Origin: Oscheius sp. JU75
Lineage: Eukaryota > Nematoda > Chromadorea > Rhabditida > Rhabditidae
DNA length: 64,000 nucleotides
Assembly: GCA_037178855.1 (NCBI GenBank)
Contig: JASJZC010000005.1
Span: 11,036,001-11,100,000 of the forward strand
Reading direction: 5' to 3'
Shown: positions 34,051-44,058 of the stretch, in pieces
Position numbering within the stretch: position 1 is the first letter of the stretch
Layout: every line of letters begins with the position of its first letter
Program-made: the position numbers and the translations under genes
Notes under the pieces: generated by a model
What the model saw: only the letters and a program-made list of their open reading frames with translations
Databases searched by the model: none
What the model was told of the DNA's origin: nothing

Positions 34051-35091
34051 CTATCTTACGAGACCGACATTCGGTACGGGCACTGAGACAAGATTCAGAA
34101 TTTCTTGAAATTGTGGATGATCGCTAAATATGTCAGCTTTATGGCCCTTCGACACAGTTTACCTTCCACCTAGAATACCAAAAAGAATACTCTCGGATGT
34201 CGTTAGAATAGCACCAGCCTGCTCCATTTGTTTGAAACCGAATTTCCTTCAAACGAAAAGGTTTGAGAGCAGACAGCACTTGCCTATCCAACAGAGATCG
34301 ACTAGAGACGGCATCCACCACCACATGAACGTTCAAGTTCTTTTCCAAAAGATCCAAAGCTGTCAATAGTACGCAGACGTGAGCTTCCACACCAACAAGA
34401 ACAACATTTTTGACGTCTTTCAGCTGCTTTTCGAGGGAATGAATGCACATTGAAAACTGAGAAATATAGGAGGTTCAGCAAAAAGTTACCTTAGTTTTCT
34501 CAAAAACTGCGATGTCCGAATTCATCTGTAGTTCCGGGACTGTATTTCCAGAAGCGTCAGGAAAGTGCTCTGTCCCTATTATTTTCATGTCCAGAAGACG
34601 AGCAGCATCAATCATTCGCTTACTGACAGCTACAATCTCCGGAAAGTATTGGATTGAGGATCTGTTCGATTCCTGTAGGTCACAGACCAGAAGGGCAGTG
34701 TCTGTAGGAGATGGTCGACTGAAAGAGGGCATCTGGAACTGTGACTGTTATGAATTTTGAGAGACAGAGTAACAGAAAAACAGAGAGCCAGAGATATAGC
34801 AAGACAAAGAGACACAGAGACCTCAAAACATTTCTCAAAATTTTTCAAAAGCGTTTTTTTCAAACCAAAAAGGTGTTTCGCATTAGAAAATTTGAGCTGC
34901 CGCCGCAGGGTAAACATGTTTATCCCAAAGAGAGGGACACAGAGAGACACAGAGACATACAGAAAGACAAGAAGACAAGAAGACAGAAAGACAGAGAGAG
35001 AGACTCCAAAACTTACCTCAAAATTGCGTTTAATTAAACCAAAAAGGCGTTTTGAATGAGAAAATTTGAGCTGCGGCCGTAGGGTAAACAT
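34051..35091 (-). CDS. Isochorismatase-domain hydrolase with probable mitochondrial first exon (left arm)
   Basis: The core runs from MPSFSRPSPTDTALLVCDLQ (34,732) to PNVGLVR before a TAG at 34,051, with exons joined at ...VFEKTK/FSMCIHSLEKQL. The cysteine-hydrolase triad is visible: Asp in VCDLQ, Lys in VFEKTK, Cys in GVEAHVCVLLTALDLL. Length and order fit ISOC1/2-type proteins, whose substrate is not settled. An upstream exon (35,091-35,017) encodes MFTLRPQLKFSHSKRLFGL, basic and amphipathic like a mitochondrial presequence. It ends GAG/GTAAGT in phase with ATG 34,732. A diverged second copy of that exon lies at about 34,919-34,821. Starting at 34,732 would give a cytosolic form. Confidence 0.8.
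34834..34930 (-). repeat. Duplicate first-exon unit, degenerate donor (left arm)
   Basis: Tandem relative of 35,017-35,104. The minus strand reads MFTLRRQLKFSNAKHLFGLK, paralogous to the better first exon. Here the exon end is followed by GTCTCTGTG rather than GTAAGT, so the donor appears to have merged into an octamer-repeat tract. The mirror lies at 52,489-52,585. Confidence 0.7.
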
Positions 35092-35243
35092 ATTTATCCC
35101 AAAGTGCGTATGCTCTCACCCTCTCGCGTCCCCCGACTCGTCAACAAACACTTTCCAATACATTTTATTTTGCTCCCAAAATACGATTGGATGAAAACAT
35201 CTAGGTAATATCTACAGTGCTCAGCCGTACTCGATTGGAGAGA

Positions 35244-37436
35244 CTAGTTAGCTCTGGCACAGAATCCGCACGTGTTAGCGCAATTGTATTCGGCCAACAT
35301 TGGGTCATCCAGGCCGCAGTTTCCGGCAGCCTTGTAGCTGGCACAGGTGGTCAGACGATCCGTGCAGGGGTTCAGCTGGTAGCCACACCATCCACAGGTC
35401 ACGGCACAGTTATACTTGATCTCGACCCAGGAACGGAGAGAGTAGTTTGTGCACCAGCCGTTGGCAGGCCAGGTGGAGCAGGCAGCGCTAAAATATTGCT
35501 ACACTTTCAAAAGTTTAGGTCCTACTTGGTATCGTGGCAGTCTCTGAAGACTGGAGGTGAGGCAGTTGGTGGGACAGTGATGGCAACCGGAGCTGGAGAG
35601 GCACTGCTGATTGAGACAGCGGAGTACTCAATTTTCCAGGTGTTCTTGAAGGCACGGTTGTAGACGATGAAGGGTGTGGGATTCAGGTAGCTGATGACAT
35701 TCTCATTGACGTCGGCGGCACAGCAGAAGCGGGGATGAGTCATTTTCTGATCAAGACCCTGGTTTCCTTTCACCTCGATGCCGTTCCAACCGCAACCGTA
35801 CTGACATTGGGAGTTGACAGAGACGGAGATGATCTTGACGTTGACATAGTAGCCAGTAGGGGCTGTTATCCAGTAGATACAGTTGTCGAAGGTATCAGTA
35901 ATGATACTGTTGTCTCCCATAGTGACAGTCAGAGATTGAGCAGTAGTTGTAGCCGAGAGACTGCTTCCACAGCCAGTGGGTCTCGCGTCACAGAGATCTC
36001 CTCCATAGCCGAGAGGGCAGACACAGACGGCACAGTTGTTCGGATTGGGATAGCCTCCATTCTGGCAGGTAGCTCGGTTACTGGCCGAATCGCATTGATT
36101 GCAACCGTAGCGAGCATTGATCATCTGCATGTCGTAGTGAGAAATCATGCGGTTCCCCATGGTGAACTCGAAATCCATGTCCTTAGGGACGAGAGAGAGC
36201 TTGTCCGATGGGTTGGTCATGCTGAAAATTTGTGCGTTTCTATATTTTCCTCTCAAGACTCACAAGTTAGCTCCATACTCCATCATTGATCCGTACTCGA
36301 AGGGAGTGAAGCTGAATATTGGTTTTTTCCAGAAACTTCTCCAAACTTACATAGCATTCTCCTGGTCAGAAACCTTCTGGAAGTTGTTTTCACTGCCAGG
36401 ATTAACGTAGCTCGTGTCAACAGTGACATAAGTATCGCGATCCGATCTCGACTGCATGTGGAAGAAGCCCAGTGCGTGAGTGAACTCGTGAGCTGGAGTT
36501 CCGATGACCTCACACCCGTCTCCGAGAGAGAGCTGTTGTTCACCGCCAATCATTCCAATGGAGGAATAGCATCCGGCTCCGTTGAAGACCTGAAAGCCAG
36601 AGGTTCGAAGCCAAAGAAAGACAGTCTTACTCTGATTCTGTTGGTGGCAGTAGAACTTTGAACAAACTTGACACAGGTGCGGCTTGAGATGTAAGCCAGG
36701 GCTTGCTCGGTCACATTGATTTTGCGGGCGCCTAAATTCAAATAAAAGATTTATTTTTTGTTATGGAACGAACTGATAGAAGAATCGTAGTAGTAGTTGA
36801 CAGTGTTACCAGTCCATTTCTTGTAGTAAGTAGAGGCCTGTCTCTTGCTTCTGGTAAAGTCAGGGTTAAGAGTTTTCTCCATGGCGGACAGTTGTTCTCT
36901 GGAAAAGAATTGCTTTTCAGTCTCTCTGTCTATCCGTTCCTCTGTCTCTTTGTCTCTGTCTTTGTCTCTCTCTCTCTTCCTTTACCTCTCTATCTCTCGG
37001 TCTCTCTGTTCCTCTGTGTCACTGTACTCACTCTGTGAGATTGATGTCTGACTCGTAGAAGAATGGAGCGACCCCGGCTCTGGAATTGACCTCGGCAGGA
37101 TCTTGAGGAGCAGTTTGCTCGGTTTCTTGAAGATCGACCTTCTTGTGCTTCTGAAAATTCATTACTATGGTCCAAAGTGGTTAAGCTCACAGCAATACGC
37201 TCCTTCAGTTGAGCCTTTTGCTCAGCAGTCAGTTTTGGAGCCTTGTTGAACTTTTCGAGACGAGCACGACGTTCTTCCATGTTCAGACCAAGATTTCTGC
37301 CCATGCTCTTCTTTGTTTCGTCGGTGATGGTCTTTCCACGGCGATTTCCTCTTCCTCTGGGACGAGGAGAGGAGCTATCCTGGGCCAGAACGGCCAAGAC
37401 GAGAAGAGCTGGTAGAAGCAACGGGAGCAGTTGCAT
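35244..37436 (-). CDS. Astacin metalloprotease with EGF, CUB and two ShKT domains, copy 1 (left arm)
   Basis: Start MQLLPLLLPALLVLAVLAQD (signal peptide). The basic pro-region ends at a furin-like site, TRSKRQ. The catalytic domain has TPAHEFTHALGFFHMQSRSD, giving HExxHxxGxxH zinc ligands, and the Met-turn GSMMEYGAN. An EGF-like segment follows (NGGYPNPNNCAVCVCPLGYG), then a CUB domain (GCGSSLSATTTAQSL through FKNTWKIEYSAVS), a Pro-rich linker and two ShKT modules ending ANTCGFCARAN at 35,244. This order resembles nematode NAS proteases with EGF, CUB and ShK. Two deviations stand out: Met replaces the usual Glu after the third His, and the Met-turn has Glu where SxMHY has His. TATAAAAG lies 39 bp upstream. 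One intron holds an octamer tract (36,900-37,030). Confidence 0.9.
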
Positions 37437-38378
37437 CGTTAGATAATTTGCAGAGTTCAACATCACGCTTTTATAGCAAAACTATTTTGTTGAAACAGGC
37501 CCTCTGCGAGGGGTTCATGAACATTTAGGCAAAGGTTAACGAACGATTCTTTCGGTGGACGTGTTGGAATAGCGAGAACAACTATGGAAAAAAATGAAGA
37601 TACACCATAAACTGAATCCCAGCGACTCTTCGAGAAGTCAACTTTGATGGATTCCGATAATTTTGTTTTAGTTTGCTCAAAATCTTGTCAGGATGTCTGA
37701 TGCCTGTAAGTTTGACCCATTCTACCTTTTCCTGAGCCTCTGGACTTTTTCATCTTTGTCCGAACACCGATGTCCAATGAGCAACGTGAGATGCATGAAA
37801 CAAAGGTTAGCTGGTCGTCTTTTGTTGATTCAGGTGTGTCCATGGTTTTATTGAACCTTCAGGCGAAGCTTTATTGGTTGCCGATTAACAAATATCTCTA
37901 CGACAAAAGTTTCGTTTCTCATCCTATCTTTAAAAGCTCTAATATAAGCGCCCCTTACGTAAGAAATACGCAATTATGTATTCGCGTTTTTCGGGGTCAA
38001 GATGACGTTTTCTCACTTTCCGATTTTCTGCAAAGTTGTAGTCAGTGATCTGCTCAGCAAAAGTCGTCTTGACCTCGAAAAACACGGATACGTAATTGCG
38101 TACTTCTTACGTAAGAAGTGCTTACATTAGAAGAAATACGGTAGCCGGCTGCTTTATCCTTCTTCTGAGTTGGATGTCTTATTTTAGCTTGAAATCACCC
38201 AAATTCTCACATTTTAGCTTTAAATTGTCTGAAGATGCATTGCTTTCAATTTCTGCCTGTGTGTTTGCTTGGGCTCTGCAAAAAATGGAACCAGACTACT
38301 CAATTGCTCCAGGATATGGTTGTTGGTTCAGTTCACAGAAAGTACAAATGCATTTTTATTGCTCCCAAAACACATTAT
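37437..38378. other. Intergenic between the two astacins, with a MITE
   Basis: Contains the astacin 1 TATA box (37,468-37,475, minus), the 194-bp MITE at 37,938-38,131, and AT-rich DNA. Short plus-strand frames near 37,695-38,050 have splice-like GT sites but no protein resemblance, and I do not call a gene. Confidence 0.45.
37938..38131. mobile_element. MITE with about 75-nt imperfect inverted repeats (left arm)
   Basis: Starts TCTAATATAAGC and ends GCTTACATTAGA. The arms share CTTACGTAAGAA, TACGCAATTA.GTAT and CGTTTTTCG.GGTCAAGA on opposite strands. No coding capacity. An identical copy in inverted position lies at 49,288-49,481. Confidence 0.7.
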
Positions 38379-40651
38379 CTAATTGGGTTTATCACAGAAT
38401 CCACATGTCTTGGCACAATCATACTCTGCAATCATTGGATCGTTCTTGCTACAGCTGCCAGCAGATTTGTAGGCGGCACAAGTGGTTAGACGGTCAACAC
38501 AGTTGGTGAGGCTATAACGACACCATCCGCAAGTTACAGCGCAATTAGCCTTGGCCTCACTGAAGGGACGAGTGTTGCACAAGTTGCCCGACTTCCAGGT
38601 CGCACAGGTAGTGCTAAAAGCAAACTTTTGACAGGAATTGGATCTAAACCAACTTGGTGTCATGGCAATCTCTGAAAATTGGCGGTTCTGGAGTGGGAGG
38701 CACTGTGATGGGAGCTGGAGCTGGTGAGACCTGAGTCGTCGGGATGGCCAGGTACTCAAACTTCCAGGTGTTGGCGAAGGCACGATTGTAGATGATCAAT
38801 GGGGTGGGGTTCAGGTAACTGGTGATGGTTGTGTTGAGAAATTCTTCACAGCAGTAGCGAGGATGAGTCATCTTGGAGTCGGTTCCTTGCTCTCCCTTGA
38901 CCTCGATACCATTGTAGCCACAGCCATACTGACAGAGAGAGTTGATTCCAACACCCGTGAGTCTGACTTGGACGTTGCTGTTGGCGGGGGCCTAAAAAGG
39001 TTGTTTTGCCACATTCAGTTTTCTATCCAGAATCAACTGATGATATGAGAGACAGGAGACACCTGTCCTGACACAATATCAAGTTGTGTGAGTTTTTAGG
39101 GAAGTCTATCACGCTCTTACCGTAATCCAGTAGATACAGTACTCGAAAGTATCAGCAGGGGAATCACCATTCTTTCCAATGTTAACAGTCAGCGAAACCT
39201 TTTTGGACGAAGCAGCCAAAGTTTCTCCACACCCGGCAGGCTAAACTATTCTTGATGCAGAACACTCCGTTCGCTCACCCTCTGATTACAAAAATCTCCT
39301 CCATAGCCCAGTGGACAGACACAAACTTTACAGTTGTTTGGGTTGGGATAACCGCCATTGGCACACTTGGCCGAGTTACTGGCAGAACATTTGATGTCGC
39401 AGCCATAGCGAGCATTGAGCATGATCATATCGTAGTGGGAGATCTGACGGTTTCCCATACTGTAGGTGTAGTCCTTGTCTTTGGGATCAATGGAGATTTC
39501 GGTGTCGGGATTAGTCATGCTGAATGGCTTTATAGAATGACAGTTGCAAAACTCACAAATCAGCTCCATAATGCATCATGCTGGAGTATTCGTAAGGGGT
39601 GTAACTACAAAGTATCGAATGAAAGCCATGTGAGAGTCTTACATTGCGTTCTCTGAAGCACTGAGTTTTTCAAAGTTGCCCTGACGGTCGGGATCAACGT
39701 ATTTCAAGTCAATTGTGACGTAATTGTCACGGTCAGATCTCGACTGCATATGCTTGACTCCTAGAGCGTGGGCGAATTCGTGAGCTGGTGTTCCAATGAC
39801 CTCGCACCCGTCCCCGATTGAGAGTCCCTGCTCGCCACCGATCATTCCAATGCTGGAGAAGCAACCAGAGCCGCTGTAGACCTGAAACATGAACAGTGGC
39901 AGTGACCGATCAGACTCACTTTGACTCTGTTGGTAGCCGTGGTGCTCTGTACAAACTTGATGCAAGTGCGGGATTGAATGTAGTTGAGAGCTTGCTTGAT
40001 GACGGTCGTCTTACGTGTATCTGAAACTTTCGACTTTCTATGTTTGCCAAATTATTACTGATTGAAGGATCAAAGTAGTAGTACAGAGTGTTATTAGCCC
40101 ATTTTTTGCCAGACGTAGAGACTTGTCTCTTGACTCTTGTAATGTCTGGATTGTTGTGAGTCTCTTCAGCGACAAGTTGTTCTCTGAACGTGGTTTTGCC
40201 ATAAATTCCAAAGTTTTAACTCGGTCAGACTGATGTCTCCCTGGTGAAGGAAAGAATCGACTCCGGTTCTGAAGTTGATGGCAGCAGGGTCCTGTGACAT
40301 GGTCTCGTCAGTCTCCTCGATCACAATCTTCTTTCTGTTCTAAAATGGGAACTTTAACCAGGATGAGGATAGACCAACAGCTCTGCGCTCAGCCAAGGCA
40401 GCCTTCTGTTCCGGTGTCAGATTCTGAAGTCTGGCACGACGGTTAGCCAGTCTGGCCTTGCGCTCCTCTGGATCAGTGACGCCCATGTTCTTAGCAAACT
40501 TCTTCTTCTGTTCCTCAGTCAAGTGTCCATGCTTGTGGAAACGTCCCCTCCTTCTGGGACGCTGAGAGGACGGCCTGACTTCCTCCTCATCCTGAGCCAG
40601 GACCGTGGCCAGAAGAAGAAGTGCTGGTAGAAGCAACGGGAGCAGTTGCAT
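38379..40651 (-). CDS. Astacin metalloprotease with EGF, CUB and two ShKT domains, copy 2 (left arm)
   Basis: Paralogue of the neighbouring astacin, same strand and domain order. Signal peptide MQLLPLLLPALLLLATVLAQ, charged pro-region (LTEEQKKKFAKNMGVTDPEE), furin-like TRVKRQ, active site TPAHEFAHALGVKHMQSRSD. The Met-turn SSMMHYGAD keeps the canonical His-Tyr that copy 1 lacks. EGF-like NGGYPNPNNCKVCVCPLGYG, a CUB domain with NIGKNGDSPADTFEYCIYWI, a Pro-rich linker, and ShKT modules ending CAKTCGFCDKPN at 38,379 complete it. TATAAAAG lies 38 bp upstream (40,682-40,689). The near-identical signal peptides suggest a tandem duplication that is older than the inverted repeat. Confidence 0.9.
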
Positions 40652-41505
40652 CTTCGAATATCGGCATGCCCTTTGCACCGGCTTTTATAGAGAGGAAGGC
40701 ATGTTGAATCAGGCACACTGCGGGAAAGTGAACAATGTCTTTTTTCGTGGATCATGTAATGTTGGAGCAGATTTGGACGTGCCATGTAACATTTTATGTT
40801 ACGTGAGGAATGAGGACAGTTCCAAGCTCTCTACAAGGTTGGAGACAGTCTTACCTTAAAACTAATACAATCTTTTTTGAACCAAATTTAAAAGAGTTTC
40901 ATTATGACAGTTTCTGCGAAGAGGCCGTTCTTTCCAGCTCGAATATTCAGATTTACCACTTTAAATTTTCTTTCAGATCCGGCTACAAAGTCATTTGTAG
41001 CCGGATCTGGTTAGTTTGTTCAGGAAATGTTCCACTAGTTCACAGAGCAGATACGTACACAGATGAGTGGGTCGATCTGTGCAGTGCTTCAAACGAAAAA
41101 CTCGGCTTGGAAATAGTGCATCCTGTCGTTCTTGTATTGGCTCCCAGCGCTCTGTGTCAAGAAAAATTAAAGTCAGAGTGTTACCTTATGTGGCTTGCTC
41201 TCATCCAGTACGACGAAATATACAGAGGTTCAAATACGCTTATAAGAAGTTGTACAGATGGATCGAACAAAAGAAGAACTCCCAGTTGATGGTAGACATC
41301 AAATAGTGGTCCAGACTCATCCCTCTCCTCAGGAATATAAGGGCCGGGACCTCGCGGTACAGAAACTGACACTGCTAATTTTCCTGTTGAACATTTTCAA
41401 AAGTCTCTAGTTTTGTTAGATCTTCCCTTATAAGTATTAGAAAAAGATTTATACAAAGAAAAAGAAATGGTATTTACAAAATCAACAAATGCATTTGTAC
41501 ATGTC
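40652..41505. other. Arm-to-spacer boundary region, unassigned ORFs
   Basis: Holds overlapping plus-strand frames (for example 40,810-41,289 and 41,067-41,306, the latter ending KYAYKKLYRWIEQKKNSQ). There are no clear introns and no family I recognise, so I do not call a gene. A 15-bp perfect hairpin lies at 40,975-41,008. The inverted repeat ends at 41,263 inside this stretch, so only the left side keeps the downstream sequence. Confidence 0.4.
40975..41008. repeat. 15-bp perfect hairpin (left arm)
   Basis: AGATCCGGCTACAAA, a GTCA loop, then the exact reverse complement. No T-tract or gene end is adjacent to suggest a terminator. Mirror at 46,411-46,444. Confidence 0.7.
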
Positions 41506-42338
41506 TCATTCCAGGAGACACTCGGACGGGCCGCGCTTTCTCAGCTTCCTCTTGTCCTTTCCTTCCAGCTTATCGTAGTTGATTCCAGTCTCGAAATTAC
41601 AGCAACCAACTTTTTCAGTCTTAACACCTCTTTTAAACAGAAAAGAACAAGATCCTACCACATCAGAGAACTGATTGATTCCGCAAGCCCAAGACAGCTC
41701 TCCCTTCTTGTATTTCTCGTTATGGTTCTCGACACGAAGAACACACTTGACGTACTCGCGTCTGTGAGCCGGATAGCTCTCTGGTGACCATTCCTTGCCT
41801 GTGATATCTTGTTTACAGGGTCAGAAAACGCACTTACAGAACTTCTTGATGTAGTCAGGGTAGTCGGCGAAGGCCTTGATGACTCTTTTCTTGAGCGCGC
41901 TCTTGCTTGAGTACATTTCAGGACCATAAGAGATCCCTGAATTTCAGTACTCAGCAAAAGACACTAGAGGACGAACTCACATGTTTCACCAGTGAGCTCG
42001 TCAATGTCGTTTTGGAGGTCGTCCTAAAAATAGACTCGTAAATGAGAAAGAGTTTTGGGTTTGGTCAGGAAAGGACAGAGAGACAGAGACCAAAAGTAGC
42101 ATCGAAGGGCCACTAAGAAGTGGTCTTTGACCTTCGAAAGGTTTAGCTAAAGTTTCATATTTGGTACCATTAAAACAAGAATAACGTTCCAAAATCTCAC
42201 CTGATCAAGGTCCTTCGTCTTCTCCTCTTCCTTGCTCGGAGGTGAGATGGATTTCTTCTTGGGCTGTTTCGACACTTTTCGTCCAACCAGATGTTGAGAC
42301 GGCTCCGAATGGGCTCTCTTTCTCATGCTTCTGACCAT
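41506..42338 (-). CDS. Small I29 (cathepsin propeptide inhibitor) domain protein, basic N-terminus
   Basis: Exon 1 (42,338-42,201) encodes MVRSMRKRAHSEPSQHLVGR and a Lys/Ser-rich stretch with no signal peptide. Middle exons give DDLQNDIDELTGE and YSSKSALKKRVIKAFADYP. The key exon reads YVKCVLRVENHNEKYKKGEL then SWACGINQFSD, the ERFNIN/GNFD-like signature of the I29 propeptide of papain-type proteases. The gene then ends KRKLRKRGPSECLLE at 41,506, with no catalytic domain. A free-standing I29 could inhibit cathepsins. The basic N-terminus without a signal suggests an intracellular, perhaps nuclear, location, which is inference. Single copy, in the spacer. Confidence 0.65.
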
Positions 42339-42739
42339 TTTTCACTGAAAAAGAACAGTTCGAACCCGAATCACAGAGAGAAAAGGAGAGGGAATAGTGC
42401 CAAGACGAGACAAACAAGTCGGTTGAAACACGTGAGATAACAGCCCGGCCTTGGTACGCAATTGCGTATAATAGAAAACAAATCTGCTCCCTACGCTATC
42501 TGATCCAATCGGGTGTCATGTGCCTCCAAACTTTACGACCCTTTCCAAACTGATAAGTGCTACATGAATTAGTGAGGTTCCAGTTGAACTTTTCGGTACT
42601 GTAAAGGCACTGGGCATTGTGTAGAATACCGCGGAAACGGTTTCACGTAAACTTTTTTCTGGGGTAAAGAGAGAAGCTACCAAGGTTAGCGCAATGCTAT
42701 AAAAGGCACTATAAGCGGATGGCACGTACCTGCAGTTCA
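42339..42739. other. Divergent promoter region, I29 gene and spacer collagen
   Basis: About 400 bp between divergent starts. Contains the collagen TATA box TATAAAAG at 42,698-42,705, 42 bp before its ATG. Nothing else recognised. Confidence 0.5.
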
Positions 42740-43735
42740 ATGGAAGACGTGTCTCGACTCAAGGTGACTTGTAGCTTCACCTGATTCAGTTCGTAACTTC
42801 AGGCTTACCGTTTTGTGGCTTACTCGGCCGTGACCTTCTCGGTCGTGGCCGTCCTCTCGGTCTGCATCACTCTCCCGATGGTCTACAGCTACATTGGAAA
42901 TGTGAAGAAGACCATGCACCACGAAATCAGCTACTGCAAGACATCGGCCAGCTCCATCTTCAATGAGATCAATACCCTGAAGAGCATGCCCGCTGCCAAC
43001 AGAACTGCTCGTCAGGCTGGGTACGACAGTGGAGATGCTGGAGTCAGCGGAGGACAGGCTGCTGCTGGCGGAAGCTGCAGCGGTTGCTGCCTGCCCGGAG
43101 CTCCTGGACCCGCTGGAGCCCCCGGAAAGCACGGTCGTCCAGGAAAGCCCGGTGCTCCTGGAGCCCCTGGAAACCCCGGAAAGCCACCTCAGACTCCCTG
43201 CGAGCCCGTCACTCCCCCTCCCTGCAAGCCCTGCCCCGCTGGACCTGCCGGACCTCCAGGACCTCCTGGTCCCGCTGGAGATGCTGGACAAGACGGACAG
43301 CCTGGATCTGGAGGAGGACAAGGAGCCCCTGGACCCGCTGGACCCAAGGGAGCCCCTGGACCTGCTGGAAATCCTGGACAACCCGGAGGACCCGGGCAGC
43401 CTGGACAGGATGGGCCTTCCGAGCCGATCACTCCCGGAGCTCCTGGTCCCGCTGGACCTCCTGGCCCTGCTGGACCTGCTGGTCAGCCTGGACAGCCCGG
43501 TGGACCTGGAACTCCTGGTAAATTGTCTTTTTCTATCTCTCGAGTAATTAATTTTTCAGGACCTGCTGGACACAAGGGACCCAGAGGACCCGATGGACAG
43601 CCCGGACAGGACGGAAACCCCGGAGCTCCCGGACAAGCTGGAGAGGCCGGAGGAGCTGGAGAGAAGGGCATCTGCCCCAAGTACTGTGCCATCGACGGAG
43701 GAGTCTTCTTCGAGGACGGAACTCGTCGCCGTTAA
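42740..43735 (+). CDS. Cuticle collagen (spacer), 304 aa
   Basis: Exons 42,740-42,763 (MEDVSRLK), 42,803-43,517 and 43,560-43,735 join in phase. Same architecture as the arm collagens: [26 protein letters not shown] cleavage site, Gly-X-Y blocks split by CSGCC and CKPC, terminal [20 protein letters not shown]. The first 20 residues after the exon 1 junction and the final exon are nearly identical to the arm copies, while the middle and the linker differ, so this is an older paralogue of the same subfamily. It straddles the symmetry centre of the inverted repeat (43,709.5). Confidence 0.95.
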
Positions 43736-44058
43736 TTTTTTACTCGATTTACCAGAAAATAAAGATACTCTCAAATCTGTGAATTGTGATGGGCAAATAC
43801 AGAGCACGCGAGATTTACTTTCCAGTGACATTCCGGTAAACAAGGACGGGATTCCATGGAGTGTCAACTTCTTTATAACTCCCAAAGTTGTTGGATCTAA
43901 GCTTCCACGTCTCTCTGCCTCAGCCTGTACTTGACTTCTGTTTAAACCTGGAACAAAAACCACGAAAAGTGGGAACACATAGGCGCAACAACCACTTACC
44001 ACTCACATTCCTCTCCTTCTGCTCAGACATCTTGTCAGCACATACTCACCGTTTTAGG
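43736..44058. other. Intergenic, spacer
   Basis: Collagen 3' UTR (AATAAA near 43,759) and the upstream region of the knottin-repeat gene, ending in CGTTTTAG just before its ATG (likely trans-splice acceptor). No gene seen. Confidence 0.5.

Larger units (their letters stand above)
30347..41263. repeat. Left arm of a 10.9-kb inverted repeat
   Basis: This arm is the reverse complement of 46,156-57,072. Paired coordinates sum to 87,419 at both ends, so the 10,917-bp arms have no net length difference, and every coding and non-coding stretch I compared matched. The outer edge lies 2 bp upstream of a collagen TATA box: CGACTG precedes GCTATAAAAG here, CTTGACA in the other arm. The inner edge is at GATGGAT, 41,263. 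Contents: collagen (+), Cys-rich gene (+), class 2 lipase, isochorismatase gene and two astacins (all -), and an unassigned segment. Confidence 0.97.

Noticed and set aside
34821-35104. Independent small gene encoding MFTLR...
   Set aside because: The frame past the exon runs into octamer repeats. The GTAAGT donor and matching phase make it a first exon of the isochorismatase gene instead.
37695-38050. Possible small plus-strand gene starting ATGTCTGATGCC
   Set aside because: GT and AG sites exist but no combination gives a recognisable or sizeable protein, and the second half overlaps a MITE.
40810-41289. Plus-strand 159-aa ORF at the inner arm edge
   Set aside because: No domain, no splice pattern and a competing frame over the same bases. 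The mirror copy is fused to collagen stop-region DNA, so coding is not supported.
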